Of a DNA stretch of 21,655 nt, positions 14,206-21,348 are shown in pieces; the stretch's first letter is position 1; each line of letters opens with the position of its first letter. Under the pieces are notes generated by a model that saw only the letters and a program-made list of their open reading frames with translations, was not told where the DNA came from and did no database searches. The stretch is taken from NCBI GenBank assembly GCA_046541515.1, contig JBKHDD010000075.1, positions 1 through 21,655 on the forward strand. Direction: 5' to 3'. The position numbers and the translations under genes are program-made. Source of the DNA: CAYFVR01 sp046541515 (GTDB lineage Bacteria; Desulfobacterota; Desulfobacteria; Desulfobacterales; Desulfococcaceae).

Positions 14206-14558
14206 ATCTCCACCTCTTCGGTCGTTCCGTCCGCGTTCTCCTTGATTCCGGAGCTGATGGTGTAGGACTCCAGCACGGGGACGATGAAGATTTTGCCGTC
14301 GCCGTAGGCGCCTTTTTCACCGGTGCGGGCGGCCTTGACGATCGTCTTGACGGCGAAATCCTTGTCCTGATCCTTCACCACGGTCAGCAACATTTCCTTG
14401 GGAATCTCGTCGTAGGTCACCTCGCCGATCTTAATGCCGCGCTGCTTGCCGCGGCCGACGACGGACATCTTGGTGACGCCGGGGTAGCCGGCTTCCATAA
14501 GGGCGGCCAGAACGGCATCGACTTTTTCGGGGCGGACGATGGAGCGAATCATAATCAT
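14202..14558 (-). CDS. nifI1: PII-like nitrogenase regulator NifI1
   Basis: NifI1 is the first of the two PII-like proteins in the operon, 118 residues. It begins MIMIRSIVRPEKVDAVLAAL, followed by the T-loop stretch GRGKQRGIKIGEVTYDEIPKEML and the C-terminal ATP-site region TGEKGAYGDGKIFIVPV. Together with NifI2 it gives direct post-translational control of NifDK, a mechanism known from methanogens and used in place of the DraT/DraG system (no draT or draG is present here). AAGGAGAATTCCCACC precedes the ATG. It is 28 bases after nifH and 4 bases overlapped with nifI2, so expression should match that of nifH. Confidence 0.95.
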   Translation of the reverse strand: MIMIRSIVRPEKVDAVLAALMEAGYPGVTKMSVVGRGKQRGIKIGEVTYDEIPKEMLLTVVKDQDKDFAVKTIVKAARTGEKGAYGDGKIFIVPVLESYTISSGIKENADGTTEEVEI

Positions 14559-14586
14559 GGTGGGAATTCTCCTTGAATTGCTTAAA

Positions 14587-15411
14587 TTAGTTGACGATGC
14601 CGTATTCGACCAGCAGACTTTCCAGCTCTTCGATATCGATCGGGGTCGGAATCACCCGCATGTCGTTGTCGTCGATCTTCTTGGCCAGGGCGCGGTATTC
14701 GTCGGCCTGGGGGTGCTCGGGCTTGAAGTCGATGACCGTCTGCCGTTCCAGCTCGGCCCGTTGCACCATGTTGTCGCGGGGAACGAAATGAATCATCTGG
14801 GTGCCGAGCCGATCGGCCAGGGCGTTGATCAGTTCGTGCTCGTTGTCGGTGTTCCGGCTGTTGCAGATAAGCCCGCCCAAGCGAACGCCGCCGGCCTCGG
14901 CGAACTTCACGATGCCCTTGCAGATGTTGTTGGCCGCGTACATGGCCATCATCTCGCCGGAAACGACGATGTAGATTTCCTGGGCCTTGCCTTCCCGGAT
15001 GGGCATGGCGAAGCCGCCGCAGACCACGTCGCCGAGCACGTCGTAGAAGACGTAGTCGAGTTCTTCGCTGTCGGAGTAGGCGCCAAGCTGCTCCAGCAGG
15101 TTGATGGAGGTGATGATGCCGCGGCCGGCGCAACCGACGCCGGGCTCGGGGCCGCCGGACTCCACGCAAAGCGTTCCGCGAAATCCTTCTTTCCGCACGT
15201 CCTCCAGTTCCACGTCTTCGCCTTCTTCGCGAAGGGTGTCGAGAACGGTTCGCTGGGCCAGGCCGCCCAACAGCAACCGGGTGGAATCGCCCTTGGGGTC
15301 GCAACCGACGACCATCACCTTCCGGCCCGCTTCGGCCAGACCCGCAACCGTGTTCTGCGTGGTCGTGGATTTTCCGATTCCGCCCTTGCCGTAGATGGCT
15401 ACCTTTCTCAT
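14587..15411 (-). CDS. nifH: Nitrogenase Fe protein NifH
   Basis: NifH is the homodimeric Fe protein (dinitrogenase reductase) that delivers electrons to NifDK with MgATP hydrolysis and also helps cofactor maturation. The protein has 274 residues, the normal length. Walker A is GKGGIGKST (residues 8-16), the intersubunit [4Fe-4S] ligands are Cys94 (GVGCAGRG) and Cys131 (DVVCGGFAMPIR), and switch regions are intact (GCDPKGDST, YDVLGDVVCGG). Arg97, the DraT ADP-ribosylation site of other diazotrophs, is present. The ATG at 15411 is chosen over a frame from 15453 because AAAGGAG lies just upstream and MRKVAIYGKGG is the standard NifH start. It is the first gene of the operon, behind a sigma-54 promoter. 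Confidence 0.98.
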   Translation of the reverse strand: MRKVAIYGKGGIGKSTTTQNTVAGLAEAGRKVMVVGCDPKGDSTRLLLGGLAQRTVLDTLREEGEDVELEDVRKEGFRGTLCVESGGPEPGVGCAGRGIITSINLLEQLGAYSDSEELDYVFYDVLGDVVCGGFAMPIREGKAQEIYIVVSGEMMAMYAANNICKGIVKFAEAGGVRLGGLICNSRNTDNEHELINALADRLGTQMIHFVPRDNMVQRAELERQTVIDFKPEHPQADEYRALAKKIDDNDMRVIPTPIDIEELESLLVEYGIVN

Positions 15412-15456
15412 GGTGCAGACTCCTTTGCTTCCTTCGGGGAAAATTGAATTCAACGC

Positions 15457-15471
15457 CCGCCTTGCGGGCGA
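15457..15471. promoter_or_regulatory. Hairpin in the nifH mRNA leader
   Basis: GCCCGC-CTT-GCGGGC, a perfect 6-bp stem with a 3-base loop, lies between the predicted transcription start (about 15491) and the nifH ribosome-binding site. A stable 5' hairpin could protect the nif mRNA from 5' decay. Confidence 0.55.
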
Positions 15472-15502
15472 GGCAACCTGTCGTCATTTGCCCCATGAAA
15501 GT

Positions 15503-15518
15503 AGCAAGGTTGGCGCCA
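15503..15518 (-). promoter_or_regulatory. Sigma-54 (-24/-12) promoter of the nif operon
   Basis: Read on the minus strand the site is TGGCGCCAACCTTGCT, against the consensus TGGCACG-N4-TTGCW. The GG and GC are exactly 10 bases apart. Transcription should start near 15491, giving a leader of about 80 bases to the nifH ATG. Sigma-54 promoters need an AAA+ activator such as NifA; none is encoded in this window. Confidence 0.9.
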
Positions 15519-15543
15519 CGGATGGAAAAACCGAATTTTTTTG

Positions 15544-15556
15544 CAACCTATTGATT
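15544..15556 (-). promoter_or_regulatory. IHF-binding site upstream of the nifH promoter
   Basis: The minus strand reads AATCAATAGGTTG, a perfect match to the IHF consensus WATCAANNNNTTR. It lies about 25-40 bases upstream of the -24 element, between the promoter and the upstream repeats, exactly where IHF bends DNA so that an enhancer-bound activator reaches sigma-54 polymerase. Confidence 0.75.
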
Positions 15557-15610
15557 TTAATTGAATAAAAAATTCGAATGGCGGAGGAAACCCATGGTCC
15601 AAAAATGAAA

Positions 15611-15658
15611 TGAACTACAATTTTGTTTGGCAAATCCTAATGACAAACAATTTTGTTT
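15611..15658. promoter_or_regulatory. Tandem upstream repeats, probable activator sites
   Basis: TGAACTACAATTTTGTTT (15611-15628) and TGACAAACAATTTTGTTT (15641-15658) are two 18-base direct repeats with 3 mismatches, exactly 30 bases apart (about three helical turns). They lie about 120-165 bases upstream of the predicted start, the normal place for an enhancer. They do not fit the NifA consensus TGT-N10-ACA. Confidence 0.6.
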
Positions 15659-15659
15659 C

Positions 15660-16304
15660 TTTTCGCCGGTCGGAATCCAAAACTGGATTTTTTTACGTTT
15701 TTGTCTGTTTTTGGGCTTGACAAACGGGGAAGCTTGCGGATGGTGGGGGTTCATCGGGAAGGAGTGTTGATGTGGATGGTGGACGCGCCCGGGCAACCGT
15801 CCAGGGATTTCCGGCCGATTTCGGAGATGAATCCGGCTGGAGATGCGGAAACGTTCAAGATCAGGCGGCGGGGGCGAATTCCGCCGGCGGGATCAACTTG
15901 TCCGGTCCTGTTGCTTTTTTCCTTTTTTACAAGAGCTTAACCGAAAAACCAAAAATTAAAGCGGCCAATCGGTCGCGATTTTCGTTTCAATCTGTTTCCT
16001 ACATGCTACGTTTTTGTATGTCAAGCGAGAATTAAGGGCGGTAGAACGGACCGAAAATTCCGGGGGCGGGATGAAAAGGGGGAAGGATTCAGGCAAGGGA
16101 GGTGGTTTCGGGAACCCCATGGGCAACGCCATCGCCGGGAGCCCGATCCCGACGCGGGCGCGAGGTCGCGTGGCCTTGGGAAAAGGAAACATGGACTGGG
16201 TCGATCCCACACCTTATTATACGGGGAATTCCCAAGGAGCGGGAAAAACGGCCATCCGCTCCGGCTTGCCCGGGGAAAGGGAACTGTGCGACAGTGGAAG
16301 GAAA
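15660..16304. other. Long intergenic stretch, no recognisable gene
   Basis: Several open frames cross this region (for example plus 15653-15940) but none has a good start site, a recognisable motif or typical composition. A dyad GGAGCGG/CCGCTCC lies at about 16237-16263, downstream of the third toxin gene, without a T-run. An ACAT...ATGT dyad occurs at about 16001-16021. I can assign no function to the rest. Confidence 0.5.
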
Positions 16305-16676
16305 TCAAATGACCTTGCACGCATACTTTTGAAATTTGGCGTCATCCGTCATAATGGGGAAACCGTTTACCAAAGACTGGGCGATAATCATCCGATCAAA
16401 GGGGTCTCGATGATGGAGCGGCATTTCGCACAGAAACAGCGCGTCGGCTCCCGAAAAATCCAGCAATTGAAAACCGACTTTCCGAGCCATTTCAAGTGGG
16501 TTGAAGTCAATTTGGATTTTCCCGACGACCTGTTTGATCATCAGCTCTGCAATGCTCATGGAACTCAAGTAGACTTCGTTGGCAGGGGACTCCAGCTCAA
16601 AACGGCGCTTTTCAGCGAGTCTTTCCGGACTGGAAAGCGACCATAGAAAAATATGCGTATCGATCAAGATATTCAT
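16305..16676 (-). CDS. VapC-family PIN-domain toxin
   Basis: This is a 123-residue PIN-domain toxin of the 'DTHIFLW' class, usually paired with Phd/YefM antitoxins. Acidic metal-binding positions are Asp6 (LIDTHIFLW), Glu44 (SIAELMIK), Asp91/Asp94 in the signature HHRDPFDRMIIAQ, and Asp111/Asp112 (MTDDAKF). A Mg-dependent RNase activity is expected from the family. The ATG overlaps the antitoxin stop as ATGA. It is the third and clearly different PIN module in the window, upstream of the nif operon, whereas the other two lie downstream of it. Confidence 0.93.
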   Translation of the reverse strand: MNILIDTHIFLWSLSSPERLAEKRRFELESPANEVYLSSMSIAELMIKQVVGKIQIDFNPLEMARKVGFQLLDFSGADALFLCEMPLHHRDPFDRMIIAQSLVNGFPIMTDDAKFQKYACKVI

Positions 16677-16906
16677 GAATCTTTCCCATAAAAAAGGGCA
16701 TTGATTTCCGGGTCTTCATCCAGAAAATCCTCCGGAATCTCGATTTGCCCCGCCAGCAGCCCCAATTTCCGTTTTTCCTTGGGTTTATGGGGCACAAGTT
16801 CAACCAAGGGCAAATTGTTCTTGGAAATGATCACTTCTTCACCCTGATACGCCATATCGATTAGTTTTGAAAGTTGGGCTTTTGCCTCGGATACGTTGAT
16901 GATCAT
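16673..16906 (-). CDS. Phd/YefM-family antitoxin
   Basis: A 77-residue antitoxin with the Phd/YefM N-terminal DNA-binding fold: MIINVSEAKAQLSKLIDMAYQGEEVIISKNNLPLVELVP is the family hallmark in order (shown here across its motifs, SEAKAQLS, GEEVIISK, PLVELVP). The C-terminal part (EIPEDFLDEDPEINALF) is acidic and would wrap the toxin. The ATG at 16906 is preceded by AGAAAGGTG; a longer frame from 16942 has no homology. It would bind its own promoter, which carries a palindrome overlapping the -35 region. Confidence 0.92.
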   Translation of the reverse strand: MIINVSEAKAQLSKLIDMAYQGEEVIISKNNLPLVELVPHKPKEKRKLGLLAGQIEIPEDFLDEDPEINALFYGKDS

Positions 16907-16941
16907 TTGGGCACCTTTCTGTTCAAGTGAACCACGAACCA

Positions 16942-16970
16942 ATATTACCCATTTAGACCAACTTGGTCAA
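16942..16970 (-). promoter_or_regulatory. Sigma-70 promoter with embedded operator for the Phd/VapC module
   Basis: On the minus strand TTGACC, 17 bases, TAATAT form a near-consensus promoter. The perfect dyad GACCAA-C-TTGGTC (16956-16968) overlaps the -35 and spacer, so antitoxin binding there would block polymerase. A second dyad, GTTCA-AG-TGAAC (16921-16932), lies near the predicted start. Confidence 0.75.
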
Positions 16971-17126
16971 CTCTCGGAAGTCTCTATGCAGAACCCCGAG
17001 CTTCGTCCTTTTCCCTCCAAGCAATCCAAATTGCGCTTCCTGTCGGGAGGGAACGCAGCAAAATACAGGAAACGACCAAATCGACAGATCGCCAAAAACA
17101 GAAAACAGGAAGGAGAAAGAAGAATC

Positions 17127-18806
17127 ATGATAAAGTGCTTTAGACTCCTCAGCCGTTCGCCGTTGGTCTTCACCACCTTGCTGGCGACCACTCTCTTTTT
17201 GCTTTCGGCCGATTCCACATTGGCCGCGGAAACCGACCTTCCCGTTTTGGCGACCAGCTACCTGGGCGGCGCGGAGAATGACCAAGGCAACGCCATCGCG
17301 GTCCAGGCCGACGGGACCGTCGTGATCGCCGGCCGTTTTTCCGCCCTGCCCGCCGCCGGGACAACGCGCGTGTTGTTGGGCGCGGCGGCGGACGCCCAAG
17401 GGGCGATCCTTCGATTCATCGACAACGGAACCACGCTGGCGTCCATCACCCGTCTGGGCGATTCCGTTGACGACATGGTTTTGGCCCCCGCCGACGATGG
17501 CATCATCGCCATCGGGCCGTTTGGCCTGGTCAAGCTGTCGGCGGACGGAAGCGCAGTGGACTGGTCCCAAAGCGGCGGGGACATCGCCCGGGTGGACAAC
17601 TCGGCGATTTACAGCTCCGGCCGCCGGGTGGACGTGGCGGAAAATGGCGACATCGCGATTCTCGGAAACCAATCCGACGGCGGAAACGGCTTTAACGGAA
17701 AAATCCATCTTTTCGACGCATCGGGCAATCCCATCGAAACCGGAAGCTTTGTCATTCCGGTCGAAGACATTGGCGGCGGCACCTACAGCGAAACCTGGGA
17801 AGACATTGCCATCGATTCCAGCCGGAAGCTGGTCTTCGTCACCGGGAAGGCCCAACGCTGTTCCGCCTATCAGAGTTCCTTCCTTTTGGCGCACAGCTAC
17901 GCATCGGCTGATTTTGGTCGGGAGCGATGGCAATCGTTCACGCTGTGGTGTTCCGGCGCGGACGCGGAGAATCTCGGCGCGGACGCCCGGGGAAAGCGAG
18001 TCGTCTACCAGGACGATTTCCTCTATTTTGTTGGAAACGCCGACGGCGGGAACAACCTCTTCACCCGAAAGGCCCAGGATCATACCATCAGCCAGACGAC
18101 GGCAAACGTCCAGATCGATCGATGGAACAACGGCGCGGGCTTCGGCAGCGGGGCCCTCGGCTATTTCGCCAAAATGGACCCGGCCGTCGGCACGTTGGTC
18201 AACGGCCAGTTTCAGTTCAGCTCCCTTGGCGTCAACAATGCCAGGAGTTTTCGAATCAACGCCCTGGCGGTTTCATCCACCGGCGACGTCTGCATCGGTG
18301 GAAGTTCGGAAAAGGACATGCCGCTGCGCGACAGTTTGACGCTGAACGGCGCCGCCATCGGAACCCGGGTGGACAATGAAAACGCGCTGATCTGCGTCAG
18401 CGGCGACTTCACCGCGCGGAACCGGGTGGCTTCTTGGACCGGGACGTCGGGCGCGGCCAGCTCCGCGCTGACCGCCATCGCCACCCGGGGCGGCCGAACG
18501 GCGGTGCTGGGGGAAACCGAAGGCGACATCGTCACGACCAACGCCGCTGACGGCCGGAAGGCCGCCGGAACGGACGTGTTTTTCTCCGTCTGGGGCACGG
18601 CCAACTATCCCGACGGAGATTTCAACTGCTCCACCGGAATCGACATCGGGGACGCGGTGGGCGTACTGAAAGCGCTCTCGGGAACCGGCGAAGCGCCGGG
18701 AACCTGCCTGGGCGCCGACGGAGATTTCACCGGCGACGGCGTCTGGGGAATTGAAGACGCCATCGGGTTGCTCCAGGTTGTGGCCGGTGCGCGGCCATCG
18801 CCTTGA
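17127..18806 (+). CDS. Secreted protein with dockerin-like C-terminal repeats
   Basis: A 559-residue exported protein of unknown function. Residues 1 to about 34 are a signal peptide (basic start, hydrophobic core, TLAA|ET). The body has short repeated beta-type segments with Gly/Asp turns (SYLGGAENDQGNAIAVQADGTVVIAG, VDVAENGDIAILG, NALAVSSTGDVCIGG), suggesting a beta-propeller. The end, about 493-555, has two EF-hand-like dockerin type I repeats: GDFNCSTGIDIGDAVGVLKALSG and GDFTGDGVWGIEDAIGLLQVVAG, with one Cys in the first repeat and one in the linker. The second calcium loop is good, the first degenerate. AGGAG about 11 bases upstream supports the ATG at 17127; the longer frame from 16896 overlaps the divergent promoter. 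No cohesin-bearing partner is visible. Confidence 0.8.
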   Translation: MIKCFRLLSRSPLVFTTLLATTLFLLSADSTLAAETDLPVLATSYLGGAENDQGNAIAVQADGTVVIAGRFSALPAAGTTRVLLGAAADAQGAILRFIDNGTTLASITRLGDSVDDMVLAPADDGIIAIGPFGLVKLSADGSAVDWSQSGGDIARVDNSAIYSSGRRVDVAENGDIAILGNQSDGGNGFNGKIHLFDASGNPIETGSFVIPVEDIGGGTYSETWEDIAIDSSRKLVFVTGKAQRCSAYQSSFLLAHSYASADFGRERWQSFTLWCSGADAENLGADARGKRVVYQDDFLYFVGNADGGNNLFTRKAQDHTISQTTANVQIDRWNNGAGFGSGALGYFAKMDPAVGTLVNGQFQFSSLGVNNARSFRINALAVSSTGDVCIGGSSEKDMPLRDSLTLNGAAIGTRVDNENALICVSGDFTARNRVASWTGTSGAASSALTAIATRGGRTAVLGETEGDIVTTNAADGRKAAGTDVFFSVWGTANYPDGDFNCSTGIDIGDAVGVLKALSGTGEAPGTCLGADGDFTGDGVWGIEDAIGLLQVVAGARPSP

Positions 18807-18814
18807 TTTCTGAG

Positions 18815-18895
18815 ACGCCAACGGGCCGCCTCCCCGCAAACGGGCGGTGGCGTAGGGGCGCGCCTCGCGGGCGCCCATGCCCCGAAGAAATATGG
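18815..18895. repeat. GC-rich dyads after the dockerin-like gene
   Basis: GCCGCC and GGCGGTGGC pair around a short loop at about 18819-18852, followed by GTAGGGGCGCGCCTCGCGGG...CCC, a palindrome of the dispersed extragenic type. Neither has a T-run, so they are at best weak terminators. Confidence 0.45.
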
Positions 18896-18989
18896 TCACG
18901 CCAAATTGACGCCGGTGGCTTCAAAACGGAATTGGACCGGGGATAAATCCATACGCCGAAAATCCTCGGCGCCACGCCATCCGGCACTG

Positions 18990-19006
18990 AACCGAAATGT
19001 TCGGTT
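18990..19006. promoter_or_regulatory. Operator-like dyad upstream of the PLP enzyme gene
   Basis: AACCGAA-ATG-TTCGGTT is a perfect 7-bp inverted repeat about 30 bases before the gene start. It could be a repressor site or a small leader hairpin. No convincing -35/-10 pair was found beside it. Confidence 0.4.
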
Positions 19007-19037
19007 CCCCATGCGCGGCAACGGGAAAGGAGGCCCC

Positions 19038-20258
19038 ATGAAGCGGTTCAATCCCGAACAGGCCATGTGCGACGTCCGGCGGGAATTCGGGGAACACGGC
19101 GGGGTCTGCCCGTCGATCTCCCGATCCGCCACCTTCACCGTGATGGAACCGGGCATCATGCCCGAAATCTTCGCCGGGCTCCGGGGGCCGGACAAGGACG
19201 GCTGCTTCCTCTACAGCCGCCATTTCAACCCCACGGTCAACATCCTGAACCGGTACCTTTCCGCCATGGAAGGCGCCGAGGCCGCCATGGCCACCGCCAG
19301 CGGGATGTCGGCGATCTCCTGCGCGCTGTTGCAGCTTTGCCGGGCCGGCGACCACATCGTCTCCAGCCGCACGGTCTACGGCGGCACCCACGCCCTGCTG
19401 GCGGAACTGCTGCCGAATCTGGGGATCACCGTCTCCTTCGTGGACGCCGCCGATTCCGAATCCTGGGAAGCCGCCATCCGGCCGGAAACCAAGGTGCTCT
19501 ACACCGAGGCCATCGGAAATCCGACGCTGAAAATCGCGAACCTCCCCGAAATCGCGGACATCGCCCACGACCGGGGCCTTCAGTTCGTGGTGGACAACAC
19601 CTTCGCCCCGATGATCCTTTCCCCGGCCCAATTGGGCGCGGACGTGGTGGTCTACTCCATGACCAAGTTCATCAACGGCGCCAGCGACCTGATCGCCGGG
19701 GCCATCTGCGGCAGCCAGGAGCTGATCAACCAGTTGATGGACCTTCACACCGGCCGCGTCATGCTGCTGGGCCCCACCATGGACCCCACCGCCGCCTTCG
19801 AAATTCTCCAACGGCTCCCGCACCTGGCCATCCGAATGCGGGAACACGGCCGCCGGGCCATGGCGGTGGCGGAGCGGCTGGAGGCCCTGGGCACGTTGGT
19901 GCGCTATCCGGGACTGCCCACCCATCCCCAGTACGACGTGATGACGGCCATGATGAATCCCGATTTCGGCTTCGGCGGCATGTTGAACCTGGACTGCAAA
20001 ACCCGGGAGAAGGCCGAGGCGCTGATGTCCCGCCTCCAGAACGCCGAGCGGTTCGGACTCATCGCCGTTTCCCTGGGCTATTTCGACACCCTCATGTCCT
20101 GCTCCGGCTCCTCCACCTCCTCGGAAATCCCGCCGGAAGACCAGGAAACCATGGGCCTCTCCCCGGGTCTGTTGCGATTTTCCATCGGCTACACCGGCGA
20201 TTTGGAAAAACGGCTGGAACAGTTGGAGCGGGCGGTGCGGGAGGTGGGGTTGGCGTGA
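19038..20258 (+). CDS. PLP-dependent Cys/Met metabolism enzyme (methionine gamma-lyase / cystathionine gamma-synthase family)
   Basis: A cytosolic PLP enzyme of 406 residues. The family landmarks run in order: YSRHFNPTVNILNRYLSAMEGAEAAMATASGMSAI (substrate and PLP-phosphate region), TVYGGTHALL, EAIGNPTLKIANLPEIADIA, VVDNTFAP and SMTKFINGASD, whose Lys forms the internal aldimine with PLP. The Arg binding the substrate carboxylate is likely the one in LLRFSIGYTGD near the end. Family members catalyse gamma-elimination of methionine (methanethiol, ammonia, 2-oxobutyrate) or gamma-replacement with cysteine; sequence alone does not decide which. AAAGGAGGCCCC directly precedes the ATG at 19038, so the longer frame from 18906 is rejected. 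It stands alone, with no other sulphur-amino-acid genes nearby. Confidence 0.88.
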   Translation: MKRFNPEQAMCDVRREFGEHGGVCPSISRSATFTVMEPGIMPEIFAGLRGPDKDGCFLYSRHFNPTVNILNRYLSAMEGAEAAMATASGMSAISCALLQLCRAGDHIVSSRTVYGGTHALLAELLPNLGITVSFVDAADSESWEAAIRPETKVLYTEAIGNPTLKIANLPEIADIAHDRGLQFVVDNTFAPMILSPAQLGADVVVYSMTKFINGASDLIAGAICGSQELINQLMDLHTGRVMLLGPTMDPTAAFEILQRLPHLAIRMREHGRRAMAVAERLEALGTLVRYPGLPTHPQYDVMTAMMNPDFGFGGMLNLDCKTREKAEALMSRLQNAERFGLIAVSLGYFDTLMSCSGSSTSSEIPPEDQETMGLSPGLLRFSIGYTGDLEKRLEQLERAVREVGLA

Positions 20259-20334
20259 GGGGTGCGCTTGAATCAACGCCGATCGGGAAGCTCCTGGAAA
20301 TTGAGGCAAAAGGCACCGCACAGGGAGACGGAAA

Positions 20335-21348
20335 ATGCTGCATCAGGCGACGCTGACCAACTTCGGCCCGCTGGGGGAGATTCATTGGCCGAATCTCGGT
20401 CCCATCAATTTAGTAATCGGCGACAATGGGAGCGGGAAGACCTTCCTTCTGAAAGCGCTGTATGCCGCCATTCGCACCGTCGAGGAATACCGTCGGGGGG
20501 ACGATCCGCGATCGGCGGCCGATATTTTGGCCCAAAAGCTCTACTGGACCTTTCAGCCGGAGAAAATTGGCGATCTGGTGGCCAAGGGCGGCGACGGCCA
20601 ACTTTCCCTCTCCGTCGATCTTGACGGAGGAGAATTCCGCTTCGCCTTCGGCAAAGACACCGCCAAACAGATTTCCACTCTGGAAAACCAGACACGGCCC
20701 CGGACCAGCAATTCCATTTTTCTTCCGGCCAAGGAAGTCCTCTCCCTGCATCACCTCATTTTGAAATCCCGGGAACGAGAACATTCCTTCGGCTTCGACG
20801 ACACCTATCTGGACCTGGCGCGGGCGCTTCGTCCCCTGCCCCGAACGGGAAACGGCGATCCGTCCTTTTCCGCGCCCCGAAAGCGATTGGAAGAATTAAT
20901 CGGCGGGAAAGTGGAATACGACGAACCGTCCGGTCGATGGCAATTCCGGAAAGGGAACCGAAAATATCCCATCGGCGTTACGGCGGAAGGAATCAAAAAA
21001 ATCGCCATCTTCGAAACGCTGCTGGAAAACGGCTACATCGACGGCCAATCCCTGGTTTTCGTGGATGAACCCGAAGCGGCGCTTCACCCCAGCGCCATTT
21101 CTCGGCTCTTGGACATGACCGCCATGCTGGCGGAAACGGGGATTCAATTTTTCCTCGCCAGCCACTCCTACTTCGTGGTGAAAAAGCTTTTCCTGATTGC
21201 CCGGGAAAAAGAGATGTCCATTCCCGTCCTCTCCCTCGGCGATGGAACCGGAAACTGCGCCGATTTGAAAGACGGCCTGCCGGAAAACACCATCATCGAC
21301 GAGTCGATTCGGCTCTACAAGGAGGAAGTGGAGCTGGCGCTGCAATGA
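20335..21348 (+). CDS. AAA family (ABC/SMC-like) ATPase
   Basis: A 337-residue ATPase related to the RecF/OLD-type AAA proteins. It starts with the typical LTNFGPLGEIHW strand, Walker A GDNGSGKT at 29-36, then FLPAKEVLSLHHL, a degenerate signature region (GVTAEGIKKIAIFETLL), Walker B SLVFVDEPEAALHP, and the switch His in LASHSYFVVKKL. No TOPRIM or other nuclease domain is fused to it, unlike OLD proteins. GGGAGACGGAAA precedes the ATG. The stop overlaps the start of the next gene as ATGA, so the two proteins are probably made together and may form a complex. Such small ATPase plus partner pairs are common among anti-phage and toxin-like systems, but no role is proven for this one. Confidence 0.85.
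   Translation: MLHQATLTNFGPLGEIHWPNLGPINLVIGDNGSGKTFLLKALYAAIRTVEEYRRGDDPRSAADILAQKLYWTFQPEKIGDLVAKGGDGQLSLSVDLDGGEFRFAFGKDTAKQISTLENQTRPRTSNSIFLPAKEVLSLHHLILKSREREHSFGFDDTYLDLARALRPLPRTGNGDPSFSAPRKRLEELIGGKVEYDEPSGRWQFRKGNRKYPIGVTAEGIKKIAIFETLLENGYIDGQSLVFVDEPEAALHPSAISRLLDMTAMLAETGIQFFLASHSYFVVKKLFLIAREKEMSIPVLSLGDGTGNCADLKDGLPENTIIDESIRLYKEEVELALQ

Noticed and set aside
15519..15730. Canonical NifA site TGT-N10-ACA
   Set aside because: The closest case (about 15706-15722) has an 11-base spacer; no exact match was found by eye.
15653..15940. Small plus-strand open frame upstream of the nifH promoter region
   Set aside because: No ribosome-binding site, no recognisable motif, and it overlaps the upstream regulatory repeats.
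16014..16646. 210-codon plus-strand open frame opposite the third toxin gene
   Set aside because: Most of its length is antisense to a PIN toxin with intact catalytic residues.
16896..17126. Longer start for the dockerin-like protein
   Set aside because: The extra N-terminal part crosses the divergent toxin-antitoxin promoter and would bury the signal peptide.
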